Below, in pieces: positions 1 through 8,264 of a stretch of DNA of 64,000 bases. The stretch lies in contig OZ242210.1 of NCBI GenBank assembly GCA_965206315.1, positions 1,674,001 through 1,738,000 on the forward strand. Direction: 5' to 3'. Positions within the stretch are counted from its first letter, which is position 1. Each line of letters begins with the position of its first letter. The stretch is from Bin16 sp965206315 (GTDB taxonomy: Bacteria > Chloroflexota > Dehalococcoidia > Lucifugimonadales > Australimonadaceae). A program made the translations under genes and the position numbers. The notes under the pieces are model-generated. The model was not told where the DNA came from. It was given only the letters and a program-made list of their open reading frames with translations, and did no database searches.

Positions 1-681
1 TATCCGCACGGGACGGTCGTACCCCGGCCCGTAGACGTCGACGATGCCGCCTCGCCTCGCCACGGTGCCGGGATGGTCCACCATCGATCCGACGGCATAG
101 CCCATGCGCGCCCATCGGGTCAGCATGGGCTCGACGGCGAGCCTCTGTCCGCGCGTGAGCGTGTGCATCGCGTCCCGCAGCACGGCGGGCGGGAGCGTCT
201 TCTGCAGGAGCCCCGTCACCGACGCGACGATCAGCGCAGGCGCGTCAGATGTCCGGTGCAGCGCACCGAGGGCGCGGATACGCTCGTGCACCGTCCCGGC
301 CTCCACGGAGAGCCGCTCGTAGGGCAGCACCTCCGCCTCCGCGAAGTGCAGCAGCGGGGCATCTTCGCCGCAGTACGCCTCCAGCTGGTCGAGCAGGCGC
401 CGCGCGTCGTCAGGATGGGGACAGAGCACCAGCATCGGGCGTTGGAGGTCGCGCCACAGTCCCGCGATCACGAGGGGTTTGGCCGCGTCCGGCGCGACGG
501 CGGCATGGACGCCGCCGGACGCCATCGCTTCCGTCGTCCGCCGGTAGGCCGACGCCTGCCCGAGCACATCCAGCAGTCCCGTGAGACTCAAGCGGTCCCT
601 CCGTGCCGTCGCGATAGACGCAGACAAGCGCCCCACGCTCAGATATCGAGGGACGCACTTGTCGCCGGTCAGTCCCGGCAT
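1..681 (-). CDS. mfd: Transcription-repair coupling factor, N-terminal part (cut by window edge)
   Basis: Reading the minus strand from an ATG at 681 gives an uninterrupted frame to base 1 (227 codons), so the C-terminal helicase part lies outside the window. The visible part is the UvrB-like N-terminal module: a segment with LHFAEAEVLPYERLS near residues 110-124 followed by VHERIRALGALHR, and later MVDHPGTVARRGGIVDVY, which are hallmark stretches of Mfd/UvrB damage-recognition modules. Mfd removes RNA polymerase stalled at lesions and recruits UvrA, and a uvrA gene is present at the other end of this window. The start is the first ATG before the conserved region; no clear ribosome site was seen. 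It is divergent from the next gene, with only about 70 bases between them. Confidence 0.9.
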   Translation of the reverse strand, partial: MPGLTGDKCVPRYLSVGRLSASIATARRDRLSLTGLLDVLGQASAYRRTTEAMASGGVHAAVAPDAAKPLVIAGLWRDLQRPMLVLCPHPDDARRLLDQLEAYCGEDAPLLHFAEAEVLPYERLSVEAGTVHERIRALGALHRTSDAPALIVASVTGLLQKTLPPAVLRDAMHTLTRGQRLAVEPMLTRWARMGYAVGSMVDHPGTVARRGGIVDVYGPGYDRPVRI

Positions 682-753
682 GGGGTTGAGTGTAACAGGC
701 CGCGCTGTCTCGTTGACGGAGCGGGGGCGCGTCGCTAATGTTCCTTGAGGGTT

Positions 754-2400
754 ATGTCGTCTTCACGCACCCTCCCCATCTCCCGCCTCGCGACGATGCT
801 TTCGGGGCGGTCAGTGTCCTGCGCCGCGCTCCTGTGCGTGTGCGCGGCGCTCCTCGCGCTTGCCGCATGCAGGCCGGAAGCGCCGACCGCTACGCCTCTC
901 CCGGAGCCGACGCCGACCCCCACGAGCACACCGACGCCCACGCCGATGCCTACGTTTACTCCGGTGCCGACGGCTACGCCTACGCCGAGCCCGACCGCCA
1001 CCGCCACTCCGGTCCCCCTGCCCGCGACGCCCACTCCCGTTCCGCCTACCCACACGCCTACACCCATCCCGCCTACTCACACGCCTACGCCAGTGCCCAC
1101 TGCCACGGCGACCCCCACCGCCACGCCCACCCCCCTTCCCAAGCCGTGGACCGCGTTCGGGCCCGGCTGGTGGCGCGTGGACGTGGACGTCGTCCCCGGC
1201 GTGTACGTGAGCGAGAGCCTCACCGGGAACTGCGAGTGGATCCGCGCGCACAACATCCGCGCCCGCGAGGGTGAGGTCATCGGCTCCGGTTCGGCGAGCA
1301 GCGGCGTGTTGCGCGTGGCGGTCCTGCCCACCGATGCGGCCATCATCACCTCGACCGGCTGCGGGACGTGGACGCTCGAAACGCCCTCGAGCAACCCGCC
1401 GCCCCAGGACCCCACCTTCTCCCGACGCAATCAGCCCACGACGCTGAGCAGCAGCGGCGATCACACATGCGCGCTCCGGCCGGACATGACCGTCTTCTGC
1501 TGGGGCAGCGACGTCCACGGCCAGTCCTCACCCGAGAAACTCAAAGACGAGAACGACGAACCGCTGCCGCCCGAGGAGCTGCTCTTCACGTCCATCAGCG
1601 CGGGCGACCTCAACACGTGCGGACTGCGCCCGGACCTCACGTTGCTCTGCTGGGGCGACGACACCCATGGGCAGTCGACTCCGCGCGTGCGGACCACGCC
1701 CGGTATCGGCGATTTCTTCATCGGCTTGGATCTTGGCGCGATACACGGTTGTGCGATACGCCGCGACTTCGCTCCCGTCTGCTGGGGCAGCAACAGGCCT
1801 GAACTCGCAGGCGTCCCGACTCCCACGCCCGCCAGCACCGACCCGGACTACTGGGACGGCCTGAAGCGCGCCGACCCGCCGCCGAACGAGCGGTTCGACG
1901 TCATCAGCAGCGGCCTGCAGCACACCTGCGCGCTCCGCAGGGACGGATCGGCCGTCTGCTGGGGCGACGGCCGCTACGGGCAGACCACGCCGCCGGAGGG
2001 CGGGAAGTACACCGCCATCAGCGCCGGTGCCCTGCACACGTGCGCCATCGATACGGACGGGGCAGCGGTCTGCTGGGGATCCAACGAGATGAGGCAGGCA
2101 ACGCCGCCGCAAGGGGTCAACTTCAGCGCCATCAGCAGTGGCATCCGGCATACCTGCGCGTTGCGGTCGGACGGGGCAGCCGCCTGCTGGGGCAGCGACG
2201 CGCAGGGGCAGTCGTCCCCGCCGGACCCGGACGCCCGGTACGCGGCCATCAGCAGCGGCGGCGTGCACACCTGCGCGTTGGAGGTGGACGGAACGGCGGT
2301 CTGCTGGGGACGGGATGCGTACGGCCAGGCGTCGCCGCCGGAAGACGAGCGTTTCGCGGTGGGCCGTACGGGAGCGGTGATAGCCGAGCCGATGAGGTGA
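754..2400 (+). CDS. Secreted lipoprotein with RCC1-like repeats
   Basis: The product (548 aa) has a hydrophobic signal peptide ending in a lipobox (LAAC), then about 75 residues rich in Pro and Thr as a flexible tether, a globular segment, and seven RCC1-type repeats. Each repeat carries a pattern such as HTCALRxDGxAVCWGxDxxGQ, with two cysteines about 12 to 13 residues apart that could form a disulfide in each blade. RCC1 repeats build beta-propellers, usually for protein binding, so the likely role is an outward-facing binding or adhesion protein. This is inference; the ligand is unknown. ATG 754 is preferred over an in-frame TTG at 745 because a GAGG lies just before it, though the spacing is short. 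A strong terminator follows the gene. Confidence 0.85.
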   Translation: MSSSRTLPISRLATMLSGRSVSCAALLCVCAALLALAACRPEAPTATPLPEPTPTPTSTPTPTPMPTFTPVPTATPTPSPTATATPVPLPATPTPVPPTHTPTPIPPTHTPTPVPTATATPTATPTPLPKPWTAFGPGWWRVDVDVVPGVYVSESLTGNCEWIRAHNIRAREGEVIGSGSASSGVLRVAVLPTDAAIITSTGCGTWTLETPSSNPPPQDPTFSRRNQPTTLSSSGDHTCALRPDMTVFCWGSDVHGQSSPEKLKDENDEPLPPEELLFTSISAGDLNTCGLRPDLTLLCWGDDTHGQSTPRVRTTPGIGDFFIGLDLGAIHGCAIRRDFAPVCWGSNRPELAGVPTPTPASTDPDYWDGLKRADPPPNERFDVISSGLQHTCALRRDGSAVCWGDGRYGQTTPPEGGKYTAISAGALHTCAIDTDGAAVCWGSNEMRQATPPQGVNFSAISSGIRHTCALRSDGAAACWGSDAQGQSSPPDPDARYAAISSGGVHTCALEVDGTAVCWGRDAYGQASPPEDERFAVGRTGAVIAEPMR

Positions 2401-2476
2401 CATCCGCCCATTGCGCGTTCCGGCGCCCGCCTGGGATGATGTCTCCAGCGGCATAGCGACAGAGCGATACATCGGG

Positions 2477-2507
2477 AGAGCCCCGGTCTGAGAGAGACCG
2501 GGGCTCT
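2477..2507 (+). terminator. Hairpin terminator after the RCC1 lipoprotein gene
   Basis: A perfect 13-bp inverted repeat (AGAGCCCCGGTCT and AGACCGGGGCTCT) with a 5-base loop is followed by TTTCGCG. It separates the lipoprotein gene from the portal-like gene, so the latter probably needs its own promoter. Confidence 0.75.
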
Positions 2508-2561
2508 TTCGCGTTTCGCGAACGCGTGTCGCATACACGAGGACCGGCAAGGAGGCTGGAG

Positions 2562-3740
2562 ATGCTGAGAACGTTGCGGGAAGTTATGGACGGTATCGCG
2601 GTACGACGGGCGAACGCGCCGCTTGCGGCGTCGTTGCGGACGCTCGCGCCGGACAGAGGAGTCGGCGCCGAGTGGCAGTCGACCAGCTACGGCGAGTACT
2701 ACGCCAGGAGCGCCGACGTGTATGCGGCCGTGAAGCTCCGCGCGGAGGCGGCGTCCCGTCCGCCGCTGCAGGTGCGGGAGGTCGATGCCTCAGGCGCGTG
2801 GCGTTGGGTGGGGCCGGAGCATCCTGCGCAGCGACTGATCGATACGGTCAACGGTTGGTGGAGCAGGAGCGATCTGCTCATCGCCACGGAGACGTACCTC
2901 TGCCTGTGGGGCGCCGCGTTCTGGTACCTCGGACGCTCAGCGAAGGCGTCTGCGTCCGCCGTGCCGGACGAGATATGGGCGCTGCGGCCCGACCGTGTGC
3001 GGATCGTGCGCGACCCGGAGCGGTACGTCGCGGGGTTCGTCTACGAGGAGCGGGGACGGGAGACGGCCCTCCTGCCGGAGGAGGTGGTCTGGTTCCGCTA
3101 CTTCAACCCGCTGGAGGAGTTCGCCGGGTTTGCGCCGATGGCAGCCGCGCGGCTCACCGCCGACATGGGCATGGACGCGCTGCGGTTCAACCGCGAGTTC
3201 TTCCGCAACGGCGCTCAGCCGCAGGACCTCGTCTTCCGTGCGACCGGGCCCGTCACCGACGGGCAGATCACCGAGTTCTATTCGAGGCTGGAAGCCCGCC
3301 ACGCCGGGCCGGGCCGAGCGCATCGTCCTCTCGTCACCGGCGACGCCTGGGAGGTGCAGCGACTGGGGCTGGACCAGCGCGATATGGAGTGGCTCGCCGG
3401 ACTGCGGTGGAGCCTCGAGGGCGTCGCACGCGTGTACGGCGTCCCGCTGCCGCTGCTGGAGGACTTCAGCCACGCGACGCTCAATAACGTGCGGGAGGCG
3501 CGCCGCATGTTCTGGGAGAAGACGATGGTCCCGGAGCTGACGTTCCTCGCGGGCGCGATCAACGAGGGGCTGATACCGAGGCTCGGCCCGTCGGCGCGGG
3601 GACTGTCCGTGGCGTTCGACCTCACGCAGGTCGAGGCGCTGTCGGAGACGGAGAGCGAGCGCACGAAGCGTCAGGTGGCGCTCGTGCAGGCGGGCATCCT
3701 CACGCAAGAGGAGGCAAGACGGGAGCGCGGTTTGAGCTAA
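2562..3740 (+). CDS. HK97-family phage portal-like protein (orphan)
   Basis: The protein (392 aa) matches the HK97-type portal family in length and in recognisable segments: an N-terminal stretch with YYARSADVYAAVKLRAEA, the core PDEIWALRPDRVRIVRDP, the LPEEVVWFRYFNP motif, and a C-terminal region with ATLNNVREARRMFWEKT followed by LVQAGILTQEEARRERGL. Portals form the dodecameric ring through which DNA enters phage heads. Start ATG 2562 is supported by AAGGAGG six bases upstream; an in-frame GTG at 2526 has no such support. No terminase, protease, capsid or tail gene lies beside it, so it is either a prophage or gene-transfer-agent remnant or a domesticated gene. The frame is intact and codon use matches the neighbours. 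Confidence 0.85.
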   Translation: MLRTLREVMDGIAVRRANAPLAASLRTLAPDRGVGAEWQSTSYGEYYARSADVYAAVKLRAEAASRPPLQVREVDASGAWRWVGPEHPAQRLIDTVNGWWSRSDLLIATETYLCLWGAAFWYLGRSAKASASAVPDEIWALRPDRVRIVRDPERYVAGFVYEERGRETALLPEEVVWFRYFNPLEEFAGFAPMAAARLTADMGMDALRFNREFFRNGAQPQDLVFRATGPVTDGQITEFYSRLEARHAGPGRAHRPLVTGDAWEVQRLGLDQRDMEWLAGLRWSLEGVARVYGVPLPLLEDFSHATLNNVREARRMFWEKTMVPELTFLAGAINEGLIPRLGPSARGLSVAFDLTQVEALSETESERTKRQVALVQAGILTQEEARRERGLS

Positions 3741-3931
3741 CGGCGATCTCGCTTGCTCACCCAGGGGCCGGGCGGGCCGTCCAGCGGCGTGCAGACGCGG
3801 CACGGGCGGTACCCCGCCACGGCTGCCTCGCGTTCGTCCGCGAAGGTGACGCGGTGGTCCGGCCTCGTACGGCGGCCCGGCGGACAGTTGGGACGGCAGA
3901 AGATGCGCGTGGTCGTGCAGCCGTTGAACAA
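3737..3931 (-). CDS. Stand-alone Ada-type zinc-binding domain protein
   Basis: This 64-residue product matches only the N-terminal metal-binding domain of Ada: FNGCTTTRIFCRPNCPP is followed by a spacer and AAVAGYRPCRVCTP, giving all four zinc cysteines (CxxxC then CxxC). In full Ada one of these cysteines accepts methyl groups from phosphotriesters and the domain gains specific DNA binding. Here no AraC or methyltransferase part follows. The start appears to be TTG. The frame directly upstream is the same as that of the nucleotidyltransferase gene, whose stop is 24 bases away, so expression is probably by translational coupling. The last four bases overlap the 3' end of the portal gene on the other strand. 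A domain remnant is the alternative. Confidence 0.7.
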   Translation of the reverse strand: MFNGCTTTRIFCRPNCPPGRRTRPDHRVTFADEREAAVAGYRPCRVCTPLDGPPGPWVSKRDRR

Positions 3932-3955
3932 GGCATCACCCGCGCGCCCAGCCCG

Positions 3956-4690
3956 TCATACGGCGAGGTCTGTGGCGGAGTTGAGGTGGTCATAGGCGCT
4001 CTTGAAGTCTGCGAGGGTGTCGATGTCGGTCCAGAAGAGGCCCTCTATGTCTCGCGTCGTGACCCCGCAGGGCTCGTTCGCGAGGTGCTGCATCACGCGG
4101 CTCAGCTCCAGCGCGGCGCCCTCCCTGGCATAGAGCAGGTCCAGGGTGGCGAAGATGGACGGCTGGAATACGAAGACGCCGATGTCCACGGCGTTCCAGC
4201 GCCGCAGTTCCTTGCCGATGCGCCGGAGGAAGCCGTCGTCGTCCACCAGCACCTTCGTAGCGTCGCTCAACTGGCTCTCCATCGACGCAGCCGAGTCCAC
4301 GCCCAGCATCGCCGGGTGCTCGCACTCTCCCGTCAGCCGGACGGCAACGCCCGGCTCGATGATGTGGTCGCTCATGGCGAGCATGAACGGCCCGCCACCC
4401 GCGAAGTCCCGCGCGGCTCGGACAGAGACCGCGTTGCCGCCCTCGAACTCCGGGTTGTGGATGAACTCCAGCCGCACGCCCTTCGGCGCCCAATCCGTGA
4501 GCCCCTCCATGATCTGCTCTTTCTGATAGCCGACGACGATACCGACCTCCCGGATCCCCGCCTCAGCCATCGCGGTAAGCGGGTACCAGATGAGCGGGCG
4601 CTCTCTGAGATGGATCAGCGGCTTCGGCGTCCGGTACGTGAATGGCCGGAGTCTGCCGCCATCGCCGGCAGCGAGAATCACTCCTTGCAT
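3956..4690 (-). CDS. Sugar- or polyol-phosphate nucleotidyltransferase
   Basis: The 244-residue protein has the nucleotidyltransferase signature at its start (LAAGDGGRLRPFT, then PKPL at residues 22-25), a NPEFEGGNAVS segment near 79-89, and MSDHI near 106-110 that supplies the metal-binding aspartate. These enzymes couple NTP with a phosphorylated sugar, inositol or choline to make an activated precursor and release diphosphate. The MSDHI and GGN-S features resemble the inositol-phosphate and choline-phosphate cytidylyltransferase group, but the substrate cannot be decided from sequence alone. AAGGAG seven bases upstream supports ATG 4690. The Ada-domain ORF follows in the same frame. Confidence 0.82.
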   Translation of the reverse strand: MQGVILAAGDGGRLRPFTYRTPKPLIHLRERPLIWYPLTAMAEAGIREVGIVVGYQKEQIMEGLTDWAPKGVRLEFIHNPEFEGGNAVSVRAARDFAGGGPFMLAMSDHIIEPGVAVRLTGECEHPAMLGVDSAASMESQLSDATKVLVDDDGFLRRIGKELRRWNAVDIGVFVFQPSIFATLDLLYAREGAALELSRVMQHLANEPCGVTTRDIEGLFWTDIDTLADFKSAYDHLNSATDLAV

Positions 4691-4748
4691 GGCACGCTCC
4701 TTCAGCGTCGTGCTATAGATGCCTGTCCGCCGGGGGATAGCGGTGGCG

Positions 4749-4771
4749 GCGCCCTCAGCTTGCCAGGGCGC
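4749..4771 (-). terminator. Weak hairpin downstream of the EF-G-like gene
   Basis: GCGCCCT and AGGGCGC form a 7-bp stem with a 9-base loop in the short space after the EF-G-like gene and before the nucleotidyltransferase gene. It has no T-run, so it may only attenuate read-through. Confidence 0.35.
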
Positions 4772-4795
4772 GCGAGAGAAAACGGCCTGAGGCAG

Positions 4796-6826
4796 TTAAG
4801 CCCTGGCCAGCTCCTGAGACTCCTCCACGATCTTCGGAGTCAGGTGCGCCGGAACCTCGCCGTAATGGTTGAACTGCATGGAGAGGGTCCCGCGTCCCTG
4901 TGTGAGTGCGCGCAGGTGGGTGGAGTACTGCTGCGCCTCCGATTGAGGCACCTCGGCCTCGATGTATGCGACGCCGCTCACCGGGGTCATGCCCGATATG
5001 TGCGCGCGCCGTGTATTCAGATCACTGACCACCGCGCCGGCGAACTGCTCCGGCGTCTCGATGGCCATTCGCATCACCGGCTCGAGCAACGTGGGGGAGG
5101 CTTCGACGACTCCCTTCTTCATCGCCATGCTGCCGGCTATCTCGAAACTCTGGCCGGACGAGTCCACGGAGTGCGAACTCCCGTCCGTGAGGACGACTTT
5201 CACGTCCACGATGGGGAAGCCCGCGAGAGCGCCCTCCTCCATCGTCTTGTGTATGCCCTTCTCTACGGCGGGGATGTACTCGCGCGGCACGTTCCCACCG
5301 ACGACCTCGGAGGCGAACTCGAAGCCTTCGCCCCTGCCGCGGGGCTCCAGCCGGAGCAACACGTGCCCGTACTGGCCGTGGCCGCCCGTCTGCTTCTTGT
5401 GCTTGTATTCGACGTTTGTTATCCGGGAGATGGTCTCGCGGTACGCCACGCGCGGCGCCGCGAGCTCCAGCTCGACGCCGAACTTCCGCTTCGCGCGCTC
5501 CGCCATCACTTCCACGTGCGTGTTGCCCTGGCCTGCGATCACCAGTTCCGCCGTTGCCTGATCGCGGTTCAGCACCAGCGACGGGTCTTCTTCCGTAAGC
5601 CGCGCAAGCGACGAGGAGAGCTTCTCCAGGTCGGCCTTGCTCTTTGGGTGCACGGCGATGCGGAAGACGGGCTCCGGATACTCCACGCGCGGCAGCGATA
5701 CGGGGTCCGCCTTGGAGGTGAGCGTGTCGCCGGTGACGGCATGCGCCAGTTTGGAGACGCTGCCGATGTCGCCGGCGGCGAGACTCGCGACGCTCTCCTG
5801 CTTCTTGCCCACGGGAACGAACACCTGCCCGATGCGTTCGGTCTCGCCCGATCCGCTGTCGAATACCTCGCTGTTCGCGGAGAGCGTGCCGCTCATCACC
5901 CGGAAGAACGAGAGCTTGCCGACGAACGGGTCGGCGGTCGTCTTGAAGATGAAGGCTGCGAGCGGGCCGTTCGCGTCGGCGGTCAGTTCCACCTCCGCGC
6001 CGCCCTTCGTGCCCTTCACGGCCGGTACGTCGGCAGGGGAGGGGATGTAGCTCACGATGGCGTCCATCAGCTCTCCGATACCCACTTCGGTGGTGGAAGA
6101 GCCGGCCAGCACGGGGACGGTCTGCCCTGTCCGGACGCCGATGCTCAGGCCCTGGGCTATCTCCTCGTCGCTGAGCTCACCTTCGTCCAGGAACTTCATC
6201 GTGAGGTCGTCGTCGGTCTCGGCTACAGCCTCACCGAGCTGGTCCTTCGCCATTGCGATGGCGTCTTCCATCCCGGCGGGTGCGCTGCCCGAGACGCAAC
6301 TGGCGACGCCGCTGAAAGAGGACTCCGCGCCGATGGGGAGGTTGATGGGCGCGCACCGGCTCCCGAACCGTGAGCGGACCTGGGCCATCGTGGCCTCGTA
6401 GTCGGCATGCTCGCGGTCCATCTTGTTGACGAAGACGATGGTGGGGATGCCCAGTTCGCGGACGCGCTGCCACGCGATCTCCGAGCCGACTTCCACGCCG
6501 CTGGGGGCGGAGAGGACGATCACCGCGGCGTCGGCGGCGCGTAGCGCGGAGACGGTCTCGCCCAGGAAGTCCGCGTAGCCGGGGGTGTCGATCACGTTGA
6601 TCTTCACGCCCTTCCAGACGCACGGGAGCACTGCAAGCTGCAGGCTGGTCTGCCTGCGATGCTCTTCAGGCTCGAAGTCGGAGGCGGTGTTGCCGTCCTC
6701 GACACGCCCGGGGCGGTTGATGGCCTGGGTCGCGTGGAGCATCGCTTCGGCGAGCGACGTCTTGCCGGCGCCTGAGTGCGCCAGGAGTACTACGTTGCGG
6801 ATCTGCTGCGTCGTGAATTGGTCCAC
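4796..6826 (-). CDS. Elongation factor G-like translational GTPase
   Basis: The 676-residue product has the GTPase motifs G1 AHSGAGKTS (16-24), switch threonine in RRQTS (near 60), G3 DTPG (80-83) and G4 NKMD (134-137), then the beta-barrel and the C-terminal EF-G IV/V domains (QTGGHGQYGHV and the SGMTPVSG region). The P-loop AHSGAGKTS differs from the AHIDAGKTT of canonical EF-G and fits the EF-G2/EF-G-like subfamily, whose role in translocation or recycling is less well defined. GTG 6826 is chosen: GGGGAGG lies eight bases upstream, and the upstream in-frame ATG at 6871 sits inside a likely -10 box. The open frame continues far upstream only because of high GC. Confidence 0.88.
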   Translation of the reverse strand: MDQFTTQQIRNVVLLAHSGAGKTSLAEAMLHATQAINRPGRVEDGNTASDFEPEEHRRQTSLQLAVLPCVWKGVKINVIDTPGYADFLGETVSALRAADAAVIVLSAPSGVEVGSEIAWQRVRELGIPTIVFVNKMDREHADYEATMAQVRSRFGSRCAPINLPIGAESSFSGVASCVSGSAPAGMEDAIAMAKDQLGEAVAETDDDLTMKFLDEGELSDEEIAQGLSIGVRTGQTVPVLAGSSTTEVGIGELMDAIVSYIPSPADVPAVKGTKGGAEVELTADANGPLAAFIFKTTADPFVGKLSFFRVMSGTLSANSEVFDSGSGETERIGQVFVPVGKKQESVASLAAGDIGSVSKLAHAVTGDTLTSKADPVSLPRVEYPEPVFRIAVHPKSKADLEKLSSSLARLTEEDPSLVLNRDQATAELVIAGQGNTHVEVMAERAKRKFGVELELAAPRVAYRETISRITNVEYKHKKQTGGHGQYGHVLLRLEPRGRGEGFEFASEVVGGNVPREYIPAVEKGIHKTMEEGALAGFPIVDVKVVLTDGSSHSVDSSGQSFEIAGSMAMKKGVVEASPTLLEPVMRMAIETPEQFAGAVVSDLNTRRAHISGMTPVSGVAYIEAEVPQSEAQQYSTHLRALTQGRGTLSMQFNHYGEVPAHLTPKIVEESQELARA

Positions 6827-6869
6827 GATAGGCGCCTCCCCTATAACGCCGGAGTGGGTTGTGCAGCGC

Positions 6870-6898
6870 ATAATAGTTATCAGGCCATGAACGTGCAA
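6870..6898 (-). promoter_or_regulatory. Predicted promoter of the EF-G-like gene
   Basis: On the minus strand TTGCAC (6898-6893) and TATTAT (6875-6870) are separated by 17 bases. The -10 matches consensus in five of six positions and the -35 in three. Transcription would begin near 6863, giving a leader of about 37 bases with the GGGGAGG ribosome site. Confidence 0.45.
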
Positions 6899-6949
6899 TG
6901 CACAAACGGCAGAGTGCAGGGAACCGCGAGGCGGGGTTGAGGCGGGCTG

Positions 6950-8215
6950 ATGCGTGCACTGACAGATAACCTTACGCTCGGTCTGTGGGCGTTGGCGGCC
7001 ATGCTTCTGATCGCCGCGGGCATAGGACGCGGCGATTCCGTCGAGCAGCTGCACCGCACCTCCGCTCCTTATGAGCAGGACATCCTGCGTTGGGAGATAG
7101 TCCACTTCCCGGACAAGTGGTTCAACCTGGCCGTGGGCGTCTTCGGCAGGCCGGACGCGGAGGAACGGCTGGAGCGGACGCAGGAGTTCTTCCGTGTGAG
7201 CGGGGAGCTGCACGCGAAGCGGCGGGAGATCGAGCGCGTCCTCGCGGAGGGGGCGCCGGATGCCGAGGTCGCGGCTCTGGAGGCGGAGAGAGAACGGCTG
7301 GAGCGCCGCCGCGCGGAACTGTCCCCGCTGGTGGAAGAGACGTTGGAAGGTGCGATATCGCAGAGCGCCGACGATCTGGGCGTCATCGCACGCTTCGGTC
7401 CGGTGCGCTGGCCTCCTGTGGACTTCGCGTTCCAGGAGGGCGGCCACGTGCTGGTGCGCTCGCCGCGCGACGCCATCGTCCGGCTGGACGACCGTCTGCT
7501 CACTTCCGACATCAGCCTGCCGGAGCAGGACGAGTTGGAGCGGAAGGTGGAGTCGCTCGACGACAACATCTCGGCGATCGTCGCCCGCATCGGCGGGGTG
7601 GCGACGTACCCGGCACAGGTGACGCCGGACACCTCGCTCAGAGGCGCTCTCTCGGTCGCCAGCCACGAGTGGATGCACCACTGGCTCATCTTCCGCCCGC
7701 TGGGGCGCGCCTGGTTCGCGGGCGGCGAGCTCACGAGCGTGAACGAGACCGTGTCCAATATCGCGGCGGAGGAGTTGAGCGACCGCGCGCTGTACCTGCT
7801 GACCGGCGAGGTCGTGATGCGCGAGCCATGGCAGCCGCCGAAGGTCGGCGAGCCCAGACCCACGCCGGAGCCCGGCGTGTTTGACTTCAGGCACGAGATG
7901 CGGCAGACGCGCACGCACTTGGAGGAGCTGCTGGAGGAAGGGAAGGTCGCGGAGGCGGAGGCGTACATGGAGGAGCGGCGGCTCCGGTTCGTGGAGCAGG
8001 GCCACAACATCCGCAAGCTGAACACGGCGTGGTTCGCGTTCCACGGCACGTATGCGGACAGCGGAGCGGTGTCGTACGAGAACCCCATCGAGGCGCAATT
8101 GCGTACGATACGCGCCGGTTCCAGCGGCCTCGCTGAGTTCCTCAACCGTGTTGCGGTCATTGACGAGGACGGCGAGTTGGAGCGCCTCGCGCGGGAGGCG
8201 GGCTGGCGTCCGTAG
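6950..8215 (+). CDS. Membrane-anchored HEXXH protein, putative gluzincin-like metallopeptidase
   Basis: This 421-residue protein begins with one hydrophobic segment (about residues 7-26), followed by a charged, probably coiled-coil region (70-135). Its centre has SHEWMHH at 238-244, an HEXXH zinc motif with H239, E240 and H243, then NETV with E266 22 residues after the second histidine. That spacing suits a third zinc ligand as in gluzincins. A second helical, charged region closes the protein. No family was recognised with confidence, so peptidase activity is inferred from the motif alone. The N-terminal anchor places the catalytic part outside the cytoplasmic membrane. It is divergent from the EF-G-like gene and lies 49 bases before sbcC. 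Confidence 0.65.
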   Translation: MRALTDNLTLGLWALAAMLLIAAGIGRGDSVEQLHRTSAPYEQDILRWEIVHFPDKWFNLAVGVFGRPDAEERLERTQEFFRVSGELHAKRREIERVLAEGAPDAEVAALEAERERLERRRAELSPLVEETLEGAISQSADDLGVIARFGPVRWPPVDFAFQEGGHVLVRSPRDAIVRLDDRLLTSDISLPEQDELERKVESLDDNISAIVARIGGVATYPAQVTPDTSLRGALSVASHEWMHHWLIFRPLGRAWFAGGELTSVNETVSNIAAEELSDRALYLLTGEVVMREPWQPPKVGEPRPTPEPGVFDFRHEMRQTRTHLEELLEEGKVAEAEAYMEERRLRFVEQGHNIRKLNTAWFAFHGTYADSGAVSYENPIEAQLRTIRAGSSGLAEFLNRVAVIDEDGELERLAREAGWRP

Positions 8216-8264
8216 GGGCGTCGCGCGCTGCTAGAATCCTGCCATCCCTTGTCGCGAGGCTGCT

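Noticed and set aside
910..1140. Short tandem repeats of CCNACNCC type, possible CRISPR or microsatellite
   Set aside because: They encode the Pro/Thr tether of the lipoprotein; unit length and spacing do not fit a CRISPR array.
3854..6373. Plus-strand open frame of more than 800 codons
   Set aside because: It lies opposite the nucleotidyltransferase and EF-G-like genes, has arginine- and histidine-rich composition without domains, and reflects high GC.
6827..8098. Upstream extension of the EF-G-like reading frame by more than 400 codons
   Set aside because: The extra sequence is antisense to the HEXXH gene and crosses the predicted promoter; GTPase homology starts just after GTG 6826.
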